Source: JBNKFV01 sp050289485
Lineage (GTDB): Bacteria; Pseudomonadota; Gammaproteobacteria; Pseudomonadales; Cellvibrionaceae
Length of the DNA stretch: 64,000 bases
Assembly (NCBI GenBank): GCA_050289485.1
Contig: JBNKFV010000029.1
Location: forward strand, 124,001 to 188,000
Direction of reading: 5' to 3'
Part shown: piece by piece, positions 25,843-35,768 of the stretch
How the letters are laid out: each line of letters opens with the position of its first letter
How positions within the stretch are numbered: position 1 is the stretch's first letter
The notes under the pieces: model-generated
Databases searched by the model: none
Told to the model about the DNA's origin: nothing
What the model saw: only the letters and a program-made list of their open reading frames with translations
Program-made: the position numbers and the translations under genes

Positions 25843-26637
25843 TCAGGCGGCTTTTTCCGTTGCGGTGTAGGCCAGGTTGACCAGTTTCAGAGGTACTTGG
25901 TTGTCACTCCAATGCAGTAGCTCGATTTCGCCGTTACGGTGCTCTACCACCGCCGTACAGCTTTCGACCCAGTCGCCGTCGTTGACATACAGCAGGCCAT
26001 CTTGCCGGCGAATATTGGGGCTGTGAATATGGCCACAGATGATGCCCTTCAGCCCTCTGCGCCGGACTTCCTGCAAGGCCGCGTTTTCGAAGCGTTCAAT
26101 GGCGGCATTGGCATTTTTTACTTTTTTCTTTAAGTAATTAGCCAGCGACCAGTAAGAGAATCCCAGTCGGCCACGCCAGCGGTTATACCAGCGATTTAAA
26201 AACAGTAAAAAAGCATAGCCGTGGTCACCCACCCAGGCATGGAAGCGTCCGCAGCTGACTTCACCGTCGAATTCATCACCGTGCAGCATCAACAGTTTGC
26301 CGTGGGCAATACTGTCGTAAACATATTCGCGGTGTACTTCGAGATCCTGATAGTTTGATCCGCAGTAGGCCCGCAGTGGCTCGTCGTGATTGCCGGGCAC
26401 ATATACCACGCGGGTGCCTGATTGAGCCAGATGAAGAATGTGTTGCAGCACCTTGTGATGGCTGCTGGGCCAGTAGACTTGGCGGCGCATGGCCCAAAGA
26501 TCTACCACGTCACCTACCAGAAAAAGCTGTTCGCACCGGGTTTTAAGGAGAAAGTCCAACAGAAAATCCGCTTTACAATCTTTACTGCCCAAATGAATGT
26601 CTGACAGCCAAACGGTTTTGTAAGTTGCTGTTTTCAT
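25843..26637 (-). CDS. LpxH-like metallophosphoesterase (UDP-2,3-diacylglucosamine diphosphatase family)
   Basis: A 264-residue calcineurin-type phosphoesterase with the complete two-metal motif set: SDIHLGS, GDVVDLW, GNHDEPLR, LHGDEFD and GHIHSPN. The sequence fits the LpxH2-like branch annotated as UDP-2,3-diacylglucosamine diphosphatase, which cleaves UDP-diacylglucosamine to lipid X in lipid A synthesis. Many members of this branch are not the essential LpxH, so the substrate is uncertain. ATG 26637 starts the normal MKTATYKTVWLSDIHLG N-terminus; the longer frame to 26667 adds ten poor residues. No membrane segment is predicted. Confidence 0.82.
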   Translation of the reverse strand: MKTATYKTVWLSDIHLGSKDCKADFLLDFLLKTRCEQLFLVGDVVDLWAMRRQVYWPSSHHKVLQHILHLAQSGTRVVYVPGNHDEPLRAYCGSNYQDLEVHREYVYDSIAHGKLLMLHGDEFDGEVSCGRFHAWVGDHGYAFLLFLNRWYNRWRGRLGFSYWSLANYLKKKVKNANAAIERFENAALQEVRRRGLKGIICGHIHSPNIRRQDGLLYVNDGDWVESCTAVVEHRNGEIELLHWSDNQVPLKLVNLAYTATEKAA

Positions 26638-27303
26638 GGGTAAACACTTTGTAGTCAATCTGGGCACAAAAGTAACCCTCGCAGATGACAGGTTGGTTAA
26701 TCTAACTTGATGCTTTTGTGACCGTAGCCGAGGCGTTGTTGATGTTGTTTGTGGTAGTGATCGAGCTACAAAGGTTGAAAGGATGTTAAACGTTAATCAA
26801 TGGCAGGTGCTGGCTTCACGCATAACGGTGGGGTTCTCTCTGGCAGTGAGTTAAACCCTGGCCTATCACCAGGTTTTATGGTGTGAGGCAGGCTATCGGC
26901 ACGCACTGTATCAACATAACCAAAGGTAAGGGTGGAGAGGTTTTTTAACGATTAAGGGAATTGTCAGAGAGGCGCATGGCATTGGTTACATAAAAACATT
27001 GGTTCTGCTCTGGCCTGTGGCGCAAAAAAAACTATACTATTTATCCGACAACAAACTAGTTTGCCCTACCTATTTGGTTGCACGCATTGGAACTGCCTGC
27101 GGAAATTTATGAACCCCTTGTATTTTCAATGCTTACATTGGCCTGCGGCCATACGCCACTTATTAACCGGGCAATAATTCGTGCCGGGCTAATATAATTA
27201 GATTGCTCTGCCTGGGTTGTACTCGTTACCTGTGTACCAGAACAGAGCGTTGCTGCTGACCAATTGCGCCGCCGAATGGCCAAATGTTAATAATGGTATT
27301 TTT
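26638..27303. other. Non-coding region between LpxH-like and HD-GYP genes
   Basis: About 660 bases without a supported gene. CCTGG/CCAGG with TTTT (26857-26877) is a weak terminator-like hairpin on the plus strand, and AAACTAGTTT (27053-27062) is a 10-base palindrome. TATACT at 27033 could be a -10 box for the HD-GYP gene. Nothing else is recognised. Confidence 0.4.
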
Positions 27304-28542
27304 GTGAGCGAAACTGCCAATAACCCGAAAAAGCCTATCAAAAAAATTGCGGTCAGTGAGCTTGAAGTGGGTATGTATATCACTGAAGCTAATAACGCGT
27401 GGGTGCCTGACCAGAACTTCCGGCGGCAAGGGCTGATTACCAAGCAGGCGGTAATCGAGCAAATCAAAAAACTGGGGGTCTCCAGTGTTTATATCGATCC
27501 GAATAAAGGCAAAGATGCAGCGGGTACCTCAAAAAGCGAAATCGATGCTAACAATCGTCAGATACTGGATAAAATAAAAAACACACCATATCAGGCACCT
27601 GCAGCCAACGTTGCCTTGGCTGAAGAGCTGGATGTTGCCAAAGAGATTCAAATAGAGGCTACCGCGCTGATTGGCCGGGTGATGACCGATGTAAAAATGG
27701 GCAGAGTCATTGATATTACACCGGTAGCGAATATGGGCAGCAGTATGGTGCAGTCGTTGATCAATAACCAGAATGCCTTGGCCTGTGTCACGCGATTGCG
27801 AGAGAAAGACCGTTATCTCATGGAGCACTCATTTAATGTCAGTGTGCTCATGGGCATTCTCGGTTCGGCCATGGGCTACAGCGGCGACGTACTGCACGAG
27901 ATGGTTACTGGAGCATTGTTGCACGATATCGGCAAAATTCAGGTGAGCGACGATGTATTACACAAGCCGGGGCAGCTGACGCCGGAAGAGTGGGGTGAGA
28001 TGAAAAATCATGTCACCTACGGTGAAGAGGTACTACGAGAAACCCCCGGTATCACCGATATCATGTTGGATATTTGTGCGCAGCATCATGAGCGGCTCGA
28101 TGGCAGTGGCTATCCGCGCGGATTGGTAGAGGCGGAGCTCCCCATTCACAGTCGTATGTCGTCAGTGGTTGATGTGTACGATGCTATTACTGCCGAGCGG
28201 GTTTATCACAAAGGTATGGCGCCGACGACTGCGCTGAGAAAACTGCTCGAATGGAGCGGCGATAAGCATCTTGATCGCGATGTTGTGTATCGCTTTATTC
28301 AGGCTATGGGCGTGTACCCGATTGGCAGTGTGGTTGAATTGGATAACCGAAAACTGGCTATTGTGAAGGAGCCCAACGAAGCGCATCAAGACAAGCCCAT
28401 CGTATTGGTAGTGTACGATCTGCGTATTAACCGCTACGACAATAAACACGTGATCGATCTTGGTGACGCGCGCTGCGGCCGTAAAATTGTGCGTGCCGTG
28501 TATGCAGAGCATTACGGTATCAAGTTAAAAGATTTTCTTTAA
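27304..28542 (+). CDS. HD-GYP domain cyclic-di-GMP phosphodiesterase with DUF3391
   Basis: HD-GYP proteins hydrolyse c-di-GMP. The N-terminal DUF3391 domain (KKIAVSELEVGMYITEANNAWVPD) is followed by a linker and an HD-GYP domain with EHSFNVSVLMGILG, the metal-binding LLHDIGKIQVSDDVLHKPG, HHERLDGSGYPRGL and VVDVYDAITAERVYHKG. All signature residues are intact, so activity is expected in the cytoplasm. The start is unclear: I propose GTG 27304 because it precedes the family N-terminus, but there is no ribosome-binding site; the frame extends to a TTG at 27217. It is the second c-di-GMP-degrading enzyme in the window. Confidence 0.88.
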   Translation: MSETANNPKKPIKKIAVSELEVGMYITEANNAWVPDQNFRRQGLITKQAVIEQIKKLGVSSVYIDPNKGKDAAGTSKSEIDANNRQILDKIKNTPYQAPAANVALAEELDVAKEIQIEATALIGRVMTDVKMGRVIDITPVANMGSSMVQSLINNQNALACVTRLREKDRYLMEHSFNVSVLMGILGSAMGYSGDVLHEMVTGALLHDIGKIQVSDDVLHKPGQLTPEEWGEMKNHVTYGEEVLRETPGITDIMLDICAQHHERLDGSGYPRGLVEAELPIHSRMSSVVDVYDAITAERVYHKGMAPTTALRKLLEWSGDKHLDRDVVYRFIQAMGVYPIGSVVELDNRKLAIVKEPNEAHQDKPIVLVVYDLRINRYDNKHVIDLGDARCGRKIVRAVYAEHYGIKLKDFL

Positions 28543-28563
28543 TCGTTCTTTCTTACCGCGGAC

Positions 28564-29172
28564 TCACAGTGGCTGGTGCCGGGCCCTTAATACCTCATAA
28601 GCACCTCGTAACGCAATAAAGGCCTGGGTGTTACCCCCTTTGTCTGGATGCGTGTCGGCAATTCGGCGGCGGTAGGTTGCCTTTATGTCTTCCCAGGTTG
28701 TTGAGGCTGCATCAAGCCCTAAGGCCGCGTAGGCAGCAGCACAATCACCGGTGGCTGGGTGGCGTTGCTGGTACTTGTCGAATTGCGTCCAGAAACTATC
28801 GAGTAATTGCGCCACCTCGTTTTCGCCTGTATTGAGCAGGTGTTCACCATTGAGATAATAATCGCGTAATGTATGGGAGCCTGCTTGGGCTGGTTGATGC
28901 TGCGAGGTATCAAGGGGGGTAATATGAATGCTCAGTGCAGAGATATGTAATTGCAGGTTCTCCTCCGCCAACGTTGCCTGTAGCTGGTAAAGCGCATTCA
29001 TCAGCAAAAAATGCTTTTGGAACAAGCGCAGTGAAGCCGAGTCTGATAAGCCATGTAAATGCTGATACTCATCATCCAGTGCAGTCATTAACTGGTATTC
29101 AGTCAATGGCCCAGGTTGATGTTGCAGCAGAGCCAGCAGTGGCAGGCGCAGAGGGTTGTTGGCAAGATTCAT
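28564..29172 (-). CDS. DnaJ-domain protein with DNAJ-related N-terminal domain
   Basis: A 202-residue protein with the DNAJ_related N-terminal domain (LRLFQKHFLLMNALYQLQATL) and a C-terminal J domain (YAALGLDAASTTWEDIKATYRRRIADTHPDKGGNTQAF). The HPD motif is intact, so it should stimulate the ATPase of a DnaK-type chaperone. The J domain sits at the C-terminus, the opposite of DnaJ, as is usual in this family. Specific clients are unknown. ATG 29172 fits the family start; ribosome-binding signal moderate. It is divergent from the siderophore-interacting protein gene. Confidence 0.88.
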   Translation of the reverse strand: MNLANNPLRLPLLALLQHQPGPLTEYQLMTALDDEYQHLHGLSDSASLRLFQKHFLLMNALYQLQATLAEENLQLHISALSIHITPLDTSQHQPAQAGSHTLRDYYLNGEHLLNTGENEVAQLLDSFWTQFDKYQQRHPATGDCAAAYAALGLDAASTTWEDIKATYRRRIADTHPDKGGNTQAFIALRGAYEVLRARHQPL

Positions 29173-29416
29173 GGTTACAGCCTAGCAATCCCTTGCCGTA
29201 ATACAAGTCGTAATACAATAGCGCCACCCGCCCATGTGCAGCCAGCAGCGCATTTAATGTGGGCGATTTAGGCGTATAAGGGTTTTCGATATTACTCTTG
29301 GTGGCCAACACGTTATGATACGCGGCGCCTGCCAATCCACAGGCTTCGTAGTTCCGTATTTCTGGCGTAGGCAAAGGGTTGCCCGCGCTGTAACACCACC
29401 TAAACACAGGGTTTTT

Positions 29417-30205
29417 ATGTCTAAACCACCACCTCGCTTGCTCACTGTTCAACAACGTATCACACTCAGTCATAACATGGTGCGGTTCGTAATGGGGGGC
29501 TCTGCATTGGCTGACTTTCCTCCCGGGCAGGAAAGTGGCTACGTCAAACTGATGTTTGACCCGATTAGCGGTAAAGGTATCAGTAGCGAGGCACAGCTGG
29601 CCGTAATAGAAAAGCCGCGGGTACGCAGCTATACCGTTCGTGCCCACGATCCGGTTGCCCAGACACTGGTGCTCGACTTTGCGCTGCACGGTGATGCAGG
29701 CCCTGCATCGGCATGGGCCATGTCGGCCAAAGAAGGTGACCATATTATGGTGTCAGGCCCTGGTGCGAAAAAACTGGTCGATAACAGTGCCGATCGCTTT
29801 GTGATTGCGGGTGACCTGACGGCGTTGCCCGCGATTGCGGTAAACCTCGAACAATTGCCTGTCGATGCTCAAGGCTATGCGGTCATTGAAGTGATTGACG
29901 AGAGCGACAAGCTCGACGTGAGTGTACCCGCCGGGGTTGAGCTGCAGTGGGTGATTAATCCCCATCCCGACCAGCCAAATACCGTATTAAGTGATGCAGT
30001 GCGTGCCTTACCTTGGCAAACCGAGGGCCGCACCAATGTATGGGTGGCCTGTGAATTTGAAAACATGCGTATGTTGCGCCGCTATTTCAAGCAAGAATGC
30101 CAGGTAGAGCGCGGAGACCTATACGCCAGTTGTTACTGGAAAATAGGTGATACCGACGAGGGCATGAAGGCCGCTAAGCGTTCAGACCCCGAAGCAGATT
30201 TATAA
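29417..30205 (+). CDS. Siderophore-interacting protein, NAD(P)H ferric-siderophore reductase
   Basis: A 262-residue ViuB/SIP-family flavoreductase. It has the FAD-binding RSYTVRAHDP (RxYT/S motif), FALHGDAGPASAWAMSAKEGDHIMVSGPGAKK and the NAD(P)H-side GDLTALPAIAVNLEQLP. It reduces ferric siderophores in the cytoplasm to release iron. ATG 29417 gives the normal N-terminus; a longer frame to 29315 has no similarity. Only CAGGG is seen upstream, with no obvious Fur box in the 244 bases before it. No siderophore receptor or biosynthesis gene is adjacent, so it probably serves imported siderophores. Confidence 0.88.
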   Translation: MSKPPPRLLTVQQRITLSHNMVRFVMGGSALADFPPGQESGYVKLMFDPISGKGISSEAQLAVIEKPRVRSYTVRAHDPVAQTLVLDFALHGDAGPASAWAMSAKEGDHIMVSGPGAKKLVDNSADRFVIAGDLTALPAIAVNLEQLPVDAQGYAVIEVIDESDKLDVSVPAGVELQWVINPHPDQPNTVLSDAVRALPWQTEGRTNVWVACEFENMRMLRRYFKQECQVERGDLYASCYWKIGDTDEGMKAAKRSDPEADL

Positions 30206-30321
30206 CAACAGCGGATAACGGATTCAGGCGTGCTCGTGCGAGTTTTAATAGTGTTGGCCAAGGGTTGCAGCCAGTGATTCTCCAGACATATACATGGTTG
30301 CTATCAGCCATACAGGCCCAC

Positions 30322-32091
30322 ATGCCTAGATTTGAAGTGTTTCGTGTGTTTGCTCGTTGCTTGCGCAATACCATGGTGGTGTGCACGGCGGTGTCGGCGG
30401 CTGTGCCGGTATGGGCAGCGGTGAGAGTGCAAGGCGGCAGCGATGCACTCAATGAAAATGTAAGCCTTTACGTGCAGAGTTTGCCACTCGATGCCCAACG
30501 CCCCAGCAGCCAAAAACGGGTGCTGTCTGCCGCCGCCGAAGCTGCTCAGGCACTGGGTTACTATCAGGCACGTTTTCATCTTACCCAGAATGATGAAGAC
30601 TGGTTGTTGACCATTGACCCGCAGCAGCGCGTCAAATGGCTGGCACCGGAGTTAACTATCAACGGTGAACCTGCCACTGACGAATCTGTGCCATTTACCA
30701 GTGAGCTGATTGCGCAGTTACGCAAGCCCATGGACGTCGGCGAAGGGTTAAATCATCAGGAATACAAACACTTTAAAGATGCCTGGTTACAAGTCTGGCA
30801 ACAACAAGGCTACTGGAAAGCCCGTTATACCCATGCGGAGTTGCGGGTAGATATCAATCAACATCAGGCACAGGCGCGTCTGGCACTGGATACCGGGCCA
30901 CACTATATTCTTCAAAGTTTAACCTTTAACGGCAGTGAGCTGTCCGACTCCCTCTTGCAGCGTATTATTCCTCTGAGAACCGGCGAGCCGGTAACCCAGC
31001 AAACACTGGTGGGCACGCAGCGTAACCTGGAAAACAGCCATTATTTTTCTCAGGTAGATGTTGACGTACAGCACGAGCAGGCAAAGAAGGGGCTTGAGCA
31101 GGGCGTTAGTCGCGTGAATGTTAATTTACAGGACTCTCCCTACCATCAGATCAGCGTGGGTGCTGGCTATGGCACCGACACCGGTGTGCGTGGACGTTTG
31201 CGTTTGGAAAACCCGCATATCAACCGCCGTGGTCATCGTTTGGTTAATGATATTGAAGTTAATGATATTTCCCGTGAATGGACCGCCAACTACCAGATTC
31301 CGTTGATGGCAGAAGGTAAAAACCCGCTGGATACCCGCCTGGAATTTACGGCCAGTTACGATTATGAAGATGTCGAAGACACCGAGAGTACCATCTGGAA
31401 CGTCGGCGGTTTTATTTCGGATATCTGGGGGCGCGGCTGGCAGGTGCGCTACGGTGCCAACCTACTGGCTGAAGAAGAAATCATTGGTAACGAGCCGGCC
31501 AAGGATACCCTCTATCTTTTGCCGGCTGTGTATTTTAGCCGTATCAAGGCACCGCTTACTCTCGACCCCCTCTATGGCAACAGTACCAGCTTGTCGGTAA
31601 GCGGCTCGTCGCCTTCCCTGGGTGCTGATACGTTTTTCGTGAGAGTACTTGCAGGCCATAAGCGGCTGTTTTCACTGGGTGGCAGCCAAACCCTATTGAC
31701 GCGCGTCGAGCTGGGTACCATCTGGACCGATGATATTAATCAGGTGCCTCTGTCGCAGCGATTTTTTGCCGGGGGTGATCAAAGCGTACGGGGTTACGAC
31801 TACAGCTCGTTGGCGGTGCGCAACCAAGACGGAACCCTGCGCGGTGGCCGCAACCTCAATACGGGCAGCCTCGAATACAGCGTGAAATTTTTGCCGCGCT
31901 GGCGCGCTGCGGTTTTTACCGACGTGGGCCGCGCCTATGATGATACCAGCGCGCCCTGGAACTTGAGTGCCGGGTTTGGCGTGCGCTGGTTGTCGCCAAT
32001 TGGTTCGATACGGGTGGATCTGGCTACCCCAATCAACAACGACGAATACAGCGGCGTGCGCCTGCATATTTCTATGGGCGGTGTACTGTGA
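30322..32091 (+). CDS. tamA: Translocation and assembly module subunit TamA
   Basis: TamA is an Omp85-family outer-membrane protein which, with TamB, helps insert certain outer-membrane proteins and move phospholipids. The 589-residue product has a signal peptide ending near PVWA, POTRA-like repeats (about residues 40-260; HYILQSLTFNGSELSDSLLQRIIPLRTGEPV) and a 16-strand-type barrel with GGDQSVRGYDYSSLAVR, the conserved (V/I)RG(Y/F) loop-6 motif, and PIGSIRVDLATPI. I chose ATG 30322; TTG 30265 and ATG 30373 are alternatives, and the last would leave a shorter signal. It overlaps tamB by GTGA. Confidence 0.92.
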   Translation: MPRFEVFRVFARCLRNTMVVCTAVSAAVPVWAAVRVQGGSDALNENVSLYVQSLPLDAQRPSSQKRVLSAAAEAAQALGYYQARFHLTQNDEDWLLTIDPQQRVKWLAPELTINGEPATDESVPFTSELIAQLRKPMDVGEGLNHQEYKHFKDAWLQVWQQQGYWKARYTHAELRVDINQHQAQARLALDTGPHYILQSLTFNGSELSDSLLQRIIPLRTGEPVTQQTLVGTQRNLENSHYFSQVDVDVQHEQAKKGLEQGVSRVNVNLQDSPYHQISVGAGYGTDTGVRGRLRLENPHINRRGHRLVNDIEVNDISREWTANYQIPLMAEGKNPLDTRLEFTASYDYEDVEDTESTIWNVGGFISDIWGRGWQVRYGANLLAEEEIIGNEPAKDTLYLLPAVYFSRIKAPLTLDPLYGNSTSLSVSGSSPSLGADTFFVRVLAGHKRLFSLGGSQTLLTRVELGTIWTDDINQVPLSQRFFAGGDQSVRGYDYSSLAVRNQDGTLRGGRNLNTGSLEYSVKFLPRWRAAVFTDVGRAYDDTSAPWNLSAGFGVRWLSPIGSIRVDLATPINNDEYSGVRLHISMGGVL

Positions 32092-35000
32092 AGCGTATTT
32101 TGGGCTGGTTGTCGTTGGCTACCTTGGGGCTGCTGGTATTGCTCAGTGCGGTGGCGGGTTGGTTTGCGCTGACCGAAACGGGTTTGCGCCTGACGCTCGG
32201 CTGGGTTGGTCGTGCGGTGCCCGCGTTGGAGCTGGAAGATCCACGCGGCAGTTGGTTGGGTGGGGTTGAGTTGAAGCGTGTGGCCTGGGGCGGCGAAGCC
32301 ACCACCGAGGCATTGCAATTCAGTGCCAGTGGGCTTCAGTTCGACTGGAAACTGTGGAGCTTGATTCAAGGTAAGTTGGCACTAACAGATGTAAAGGCTG
32401 AGAGTATCGATCTGCGCCTTGGGGCAAGCGATGACAAGGCGCCAGCCACTGGCCCGGTTAGGTTGCCCAGGGTGGTGTTGCCCTTGATCGTGCAAATCGA
32501 CAACCTCGACATTGGCCGGTTTTCCCTGGGTCAGCAGCAACGGGTATGGCTCAATACAGCCTTTGCCGCGTCGCGGCTGCGCTGGCAGGGCTCCACCATC
32601 AAATGGTATGAAGCCGACATTGATATGACCCTGCCCGGCAGCGAGGGTAACCCGGTATTTGGTTTTGTCGCTGCCACCGATGGCGAGTTATCGCTGCGTG
32701 GTGATTATCCGCTGAAGGCCCACGTGTCGCTGCCAACACTCCGTTACCCCAACGAAGAGAGCTTACGCCAAACACTCTCTGCCAGTGGTTTGCAGTTTGA
32801 TCAGTTGTTGCCTGCGCAGGTGCAGGCAGAGGTGTCTGGCAGTGTCGCCACACTGCGGGTGAACGCGCGCATCACGGCACCGCTTGATGCGACACTAACT
32901 GGCCAGGTAGCCTTGCTAACACCCGACCTACCGTTTGAGTTAGCACTAACTCAGCATAAAGCTAATTCGCTTGCTCTTGGCCTGCCTGAGCCGTTGGATG
33001 TTAGCGCAATACAGCTGCATGCCTCGGGTGATCTAACGCAGCAAGCCGTTTTGCTTAGCGGTACAGTGGGTAATTTCAGGCTAGGTGAGCAAGTACTCGC
33101 ACCTGCTGCAATAAACGCCGATGCGACCTTGGTATGGCCCAATTTAACGGTACGACAGTTGTCGCTAGAGCAGCCGCAGGTTGTCTTGAACACCCGCGGT
33201 TGTGAGTGGCTATTGCAGCCTGTGCAGGGCCAATGTGAAGGGCGCATCACTAACATGCAGTGGCCTATGGCTGATGTTGAGCCTCAGTTGCGTGCCGAAT
33301 CCGATTGGCGGCTGGCACTCGATCTTAGCGATAATGCCGAGGCAATGGTGGATGTTGCGCTTGCCAACCTCCGCGGGCAACTCGGTGACATAGCTGGCTC
33401 GGTTGCCCGTGGTGCCAAGCCTACAAGCGTATCGGGTGAGGCAGCGGTGCAGCTACAGAAAAATGGTCAGCTGTATATTTCGTCGCTCGAATTGGTCGCG
33501 GGTAAAAACCGCGTGCAGGCACAGGGGGGGGTGTCCACTTCTGCCGTCCCGGTGACCAAGCCGCTGGTGATGGATATGCAACTGCCGCAACTCGACCAGC
33601 TGGTTGCCGGTGTAGCTGGTTCGGTTACGGGTAATGTGGCCTTGAGTGGCTCGTTGGTGACGCCGACGGTGCAGGGGCAACTGAATATCAACGAGTTGAG
33701 TTGGCGGGGCGGTAAGGTGAAACAGGCCAGTTTGGTGTTGCCTGCCAGCACACTGGCATCGGTGAAAACCTCACTGGTGGCTAGTGGCGTGGCGGTGGGA
33801 GACCTAACCGCTGCCAGCCTTAACGTCAATTTATCGGGCAATATGCAGCAGCACCAGTTACAGGTAGCGGCAACCCAGATCAACCAGGCCGATGCACCGG
33901 TTACGATGTCGGTGGTCGAGCTAACGTGTGCAGGCGCGTGGCAGAGTGAAACGCCGCAATGGGAGGGGCGTTGCAATACCTTAAGTGGTCAACTTGACGG
34001 CCCCAAGCGCAATATGCCGTTTGCTTTGCGCCAGCCAATCGCACTGGTATGGCAGCAAGCGAATAACCTCGTCACTATGCAGCCCTGGTGCCTGTCGTTT
34101 GCTGATGCCGGCATTTGTTCTGTAGGCCAGTCTGAATTGGGCCCGCAAGCCCAAGTGTTGCACCTCACTGCCGACAATATTCCGGTGGGTTGGCTGGCGC
34201 CGCCCGTACAGCAGTTGGTGTATAGCGGAACGCTTAGTGCTGATGTGGCCCTGTCGAGTTTGAATCCTGTGGTGGCGTCGGCAACCCTGCAAGCCCATGA
34301 GGCGGCGGCGCGGTGGCAATTGCCGGAAACGGTGACGCCACCGGCCGATATCGTGTTTGATGCCTTAAAGGTACAGGCGCGTATCGACGAAAAAGCGCTT
34401 GCGGCCACTATTGTGGGCCAAGCGCCAGGTGTGCTGGCGCTACAGGGACAGTTAACCGTGACCGACCCGATGCAAGCACGAGAGTTGAACGGTCATATTG
34501 AGGCCGATGTGCCAGAGCTATCCCAATTTGCGGGCTTTATTGAACCGATCGCGGGTATGCAGGGGCGTGGTAGTTTGCGTGCTGATCTGGCCGGTAGCTT
34601 GTATAAGCCCTCCCTCACTGGACAGCTTAACGTGGCGGGTGACCTGCTACAGCTGGAGTATTTCGACCAGCCGGTAAATCACTACGAAATTACCGCCAGT
34701 TTTGCCGGTACCCGGTTGGAGTACCAGGGGCAGTTTTCCGTTGCTGATGGCCAAGGCCAAGTCACCGGAGAAGGCTATTGGGATACGCTCGATAACTGGC
34801 AATTGAACAATCAGGTGGGGGTGGAGAATCTCACTGTTAAGCTGCCTGTGGGCGGTAGTGCCAAGCTTAATGCCGATGTGTCACTGGCCGCTGCGCCGGC
34901 TCGCGTTGAAGTAAAAGGCATGGGCAAAATACTGGAGGCAAACATTCAGGTAGATACCTTGCCACCCAGCCGTATTACCGTCTCACCCGATACCCATATT

Positions 35001-35738
35001 GTTGGCCAGGAAGAAACAGATGCTACGCTTGAGCAAGTGGTGGACGTGTCGCTGGATTTGGGGGATAACTTTCACTTTGTGGGGTTTGGTGCTGACTTGT
35101 GGCTTACGGGTACGCTGAATTATCAACAGGGTGCTGAAGAGGCTGCTAAAGCTAAAGGGAAGGTTGTCGTCAGTAAAGGTCGTTATCGCGCGTATGGCCA
35201 GCGGCTTAATGTGCGTAAGGGCGAGCTGATTTTTAATGGCCCGCTCGACAACCCTATCGTACAAATGGAAGTGGTCAGAGATACCTCTACCATCCAGGTT
35301 GCCGGCATTCGCTTGAGTGGTACCCTACAGCGCCCGAATACTGAGCTGTTTTCTGAGCCAAGCCTGTCGGAAACCGATACGGCGTATTTTCTGGTGACCG
35401 GGCAGCGGCGCAGCGAGAGCAGTAATGCCGACGCGGCCAGTGCCGACGCGGTGCTGGCCAGTGCGGCATTGGGGGTGGGTAAGTTTGGCGCCGGTAAGTT
35501 GGCCGAAGAACTCGGTATCGACGATTTTCAAATCAGTGCTGGGCAGTCAGAAAGCGGTACTGAGGCACAGGTGAGTGGTTATGTGAATTCACGCTTGTTT
35601 GTGCGTTACAGCACCGGGCTCGACCACAAGGCGAATACCCTCACGCTGCAGTACCAACTGACCCCTAAGCTGGTATTAGAAAGCGTGACCGGCTTTAATC
35701 GCGCTCTCGATCTGCTGTATACCTTCAGTATTGATTAG
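32088..35738 (+). CDS. tamB: Translocation and assembly module subunit TamB
   Basis: TamB, 1216 residues, is anchored in the inner membrane by an N-terminal helix (LGWLSLATLGLLVLLSAVAGWFAL) and spans the periplasm as a long beta-taco made of repeated amphipathic strands. The C-terminal DUF490 domain is evident (RITVSPDTHIVG, LWLTGTLNYQQG, GRYRAYGQRLNVRKGELIFNGPLDNP, SYVNSRLF-like VSGYVNSRLFVRYS). It partners TamA. The GTG start overlaps the tamA stop (GTGA), so the two are translationally coupled. The length is near that of E. coli TamB (about 1259). Confidence 0.94.
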   Translation: MKRILGWLSLATLGLLVLLSAVAGWFALTETGLRLTLGWVGRAVPALELEDPRGSWLGGVELKRVAWGGEATTEALQFSASGLQFDWKLWSLIQGKLALTDVKAESIDLRLGASDDKAPATGPVRLPRVVLPLIVQIDNLDIGRFSLGQQQRVWLNTAFAASRLRWQGSTIKWYEADIDMTLPGSEGNPVFGFVAATDGELSLRGDYPLKAHVSLPTLRYPNEESLRQTLSASGLQFDQLLPAQVQAEVSGSVATLRVNARITAPLDATLTGQVALLTPDLPFELALTQHKANSLALGLPEPLDVSAIQLHASGDLTQQAVLLSGTVGNFRLGEQVLAPAAINADATLVWPNLTVRQLSLEQPQVVLNTRGCEWLLQPVQGQCEGRITNMQWPMADVEPQLRAESDWRLALDLSDNAEAMVDVALANLRGQLGDIAGSVARGAKPTSVSGEAAVQLQKNGQLYISSLELVAGKNRVQAQGGVSTSAVPVTKPLVMDMQLPQLDQLVAGVAGSVTGNVALSGSLVTPTVQGQLNINELSWRGGKVKQASLVLPASTLASVKTSLVASGVAVGDLTAASLNVNLSGNMQQHQLQVAATQINQADAPVTMSVVELTCAGAWQSETPQWEGRCNTLSGQLDGPKRNMPFALRQPIALVWQQANNLVTMQPWCLSFADAGICSVGQSELGPQAQVLHLTADNIPVGWLAPPVQQLVYSGTLSADVALSSLNPVVASATLQAHEAAARWQLPETVTPPADIVFDALKVQARIDEKALAATIVGQAPGVLALQGQLTVTDPMQARELNGHIEADVPELSQFAGFIEPIAGMQGRGSLRADLAGSLYKPSLTGQLNVAGDLLQLEYFDQPVNHYEITASFAGTRLEYQGQFSVADGQGQVTGEGYWDTLDNWQLNNQVGVENLTVKLPVGGSAKLNADVSLAAAPARVEVKGMGKILEANIQVDTLPPSRITVSPDTHIVGQEETDATLEQVVDVSLDLGDNFHFVGFGADLWLTGTLNYQQGAEEAAKAKGKVVVSKGRYRAYGQRLNVRKGELIFNGPLDNPIVQMEVVRDTSTIQVAGIRLSGTLQRPNTELFSEPSLSETDTAYFLVTGQRRSESSNADAASADAVLASAALGVGKFGAGKLAEELGIDDFQISAGQSESGTEAQVSGYVNSRLFVRYSTGLDHKANTLTLQYQLTPKLVLESVTGFNRALDLLYTFSID

Positions 35739-35743
35739 TGTTA

Positions 35744-35763
35744 ACAGGCGCAAAATTGCCTGT
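35744..35763. terminator. Hairpin between convergent tamB and histidine kinase genes
   Basis: ACAGGC/GCCTGT arms with an 8-base loop lie in the 30-base gap. There is no clear T-run; possibly a weak bidirectional terminator. Confidence 0.45.
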
Positions 35764-35768
35764 ATGCA

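Noticed and set aside
29173..29416. Fur box upstream of the siderophore-interacting protein gene
   Set aside because: No convincing GATAATGATAATCATTATC-like match was seen in the divergent region.
29099..29743. Minus-strand frame of 214 codons overlapping the DnaJ-domain and siderophore-interacting genes
   Set aside because: Mostly antisense to the siderophore-interacting gene; rich in Cys, His and Arg in a shadow-like way, with no domain.
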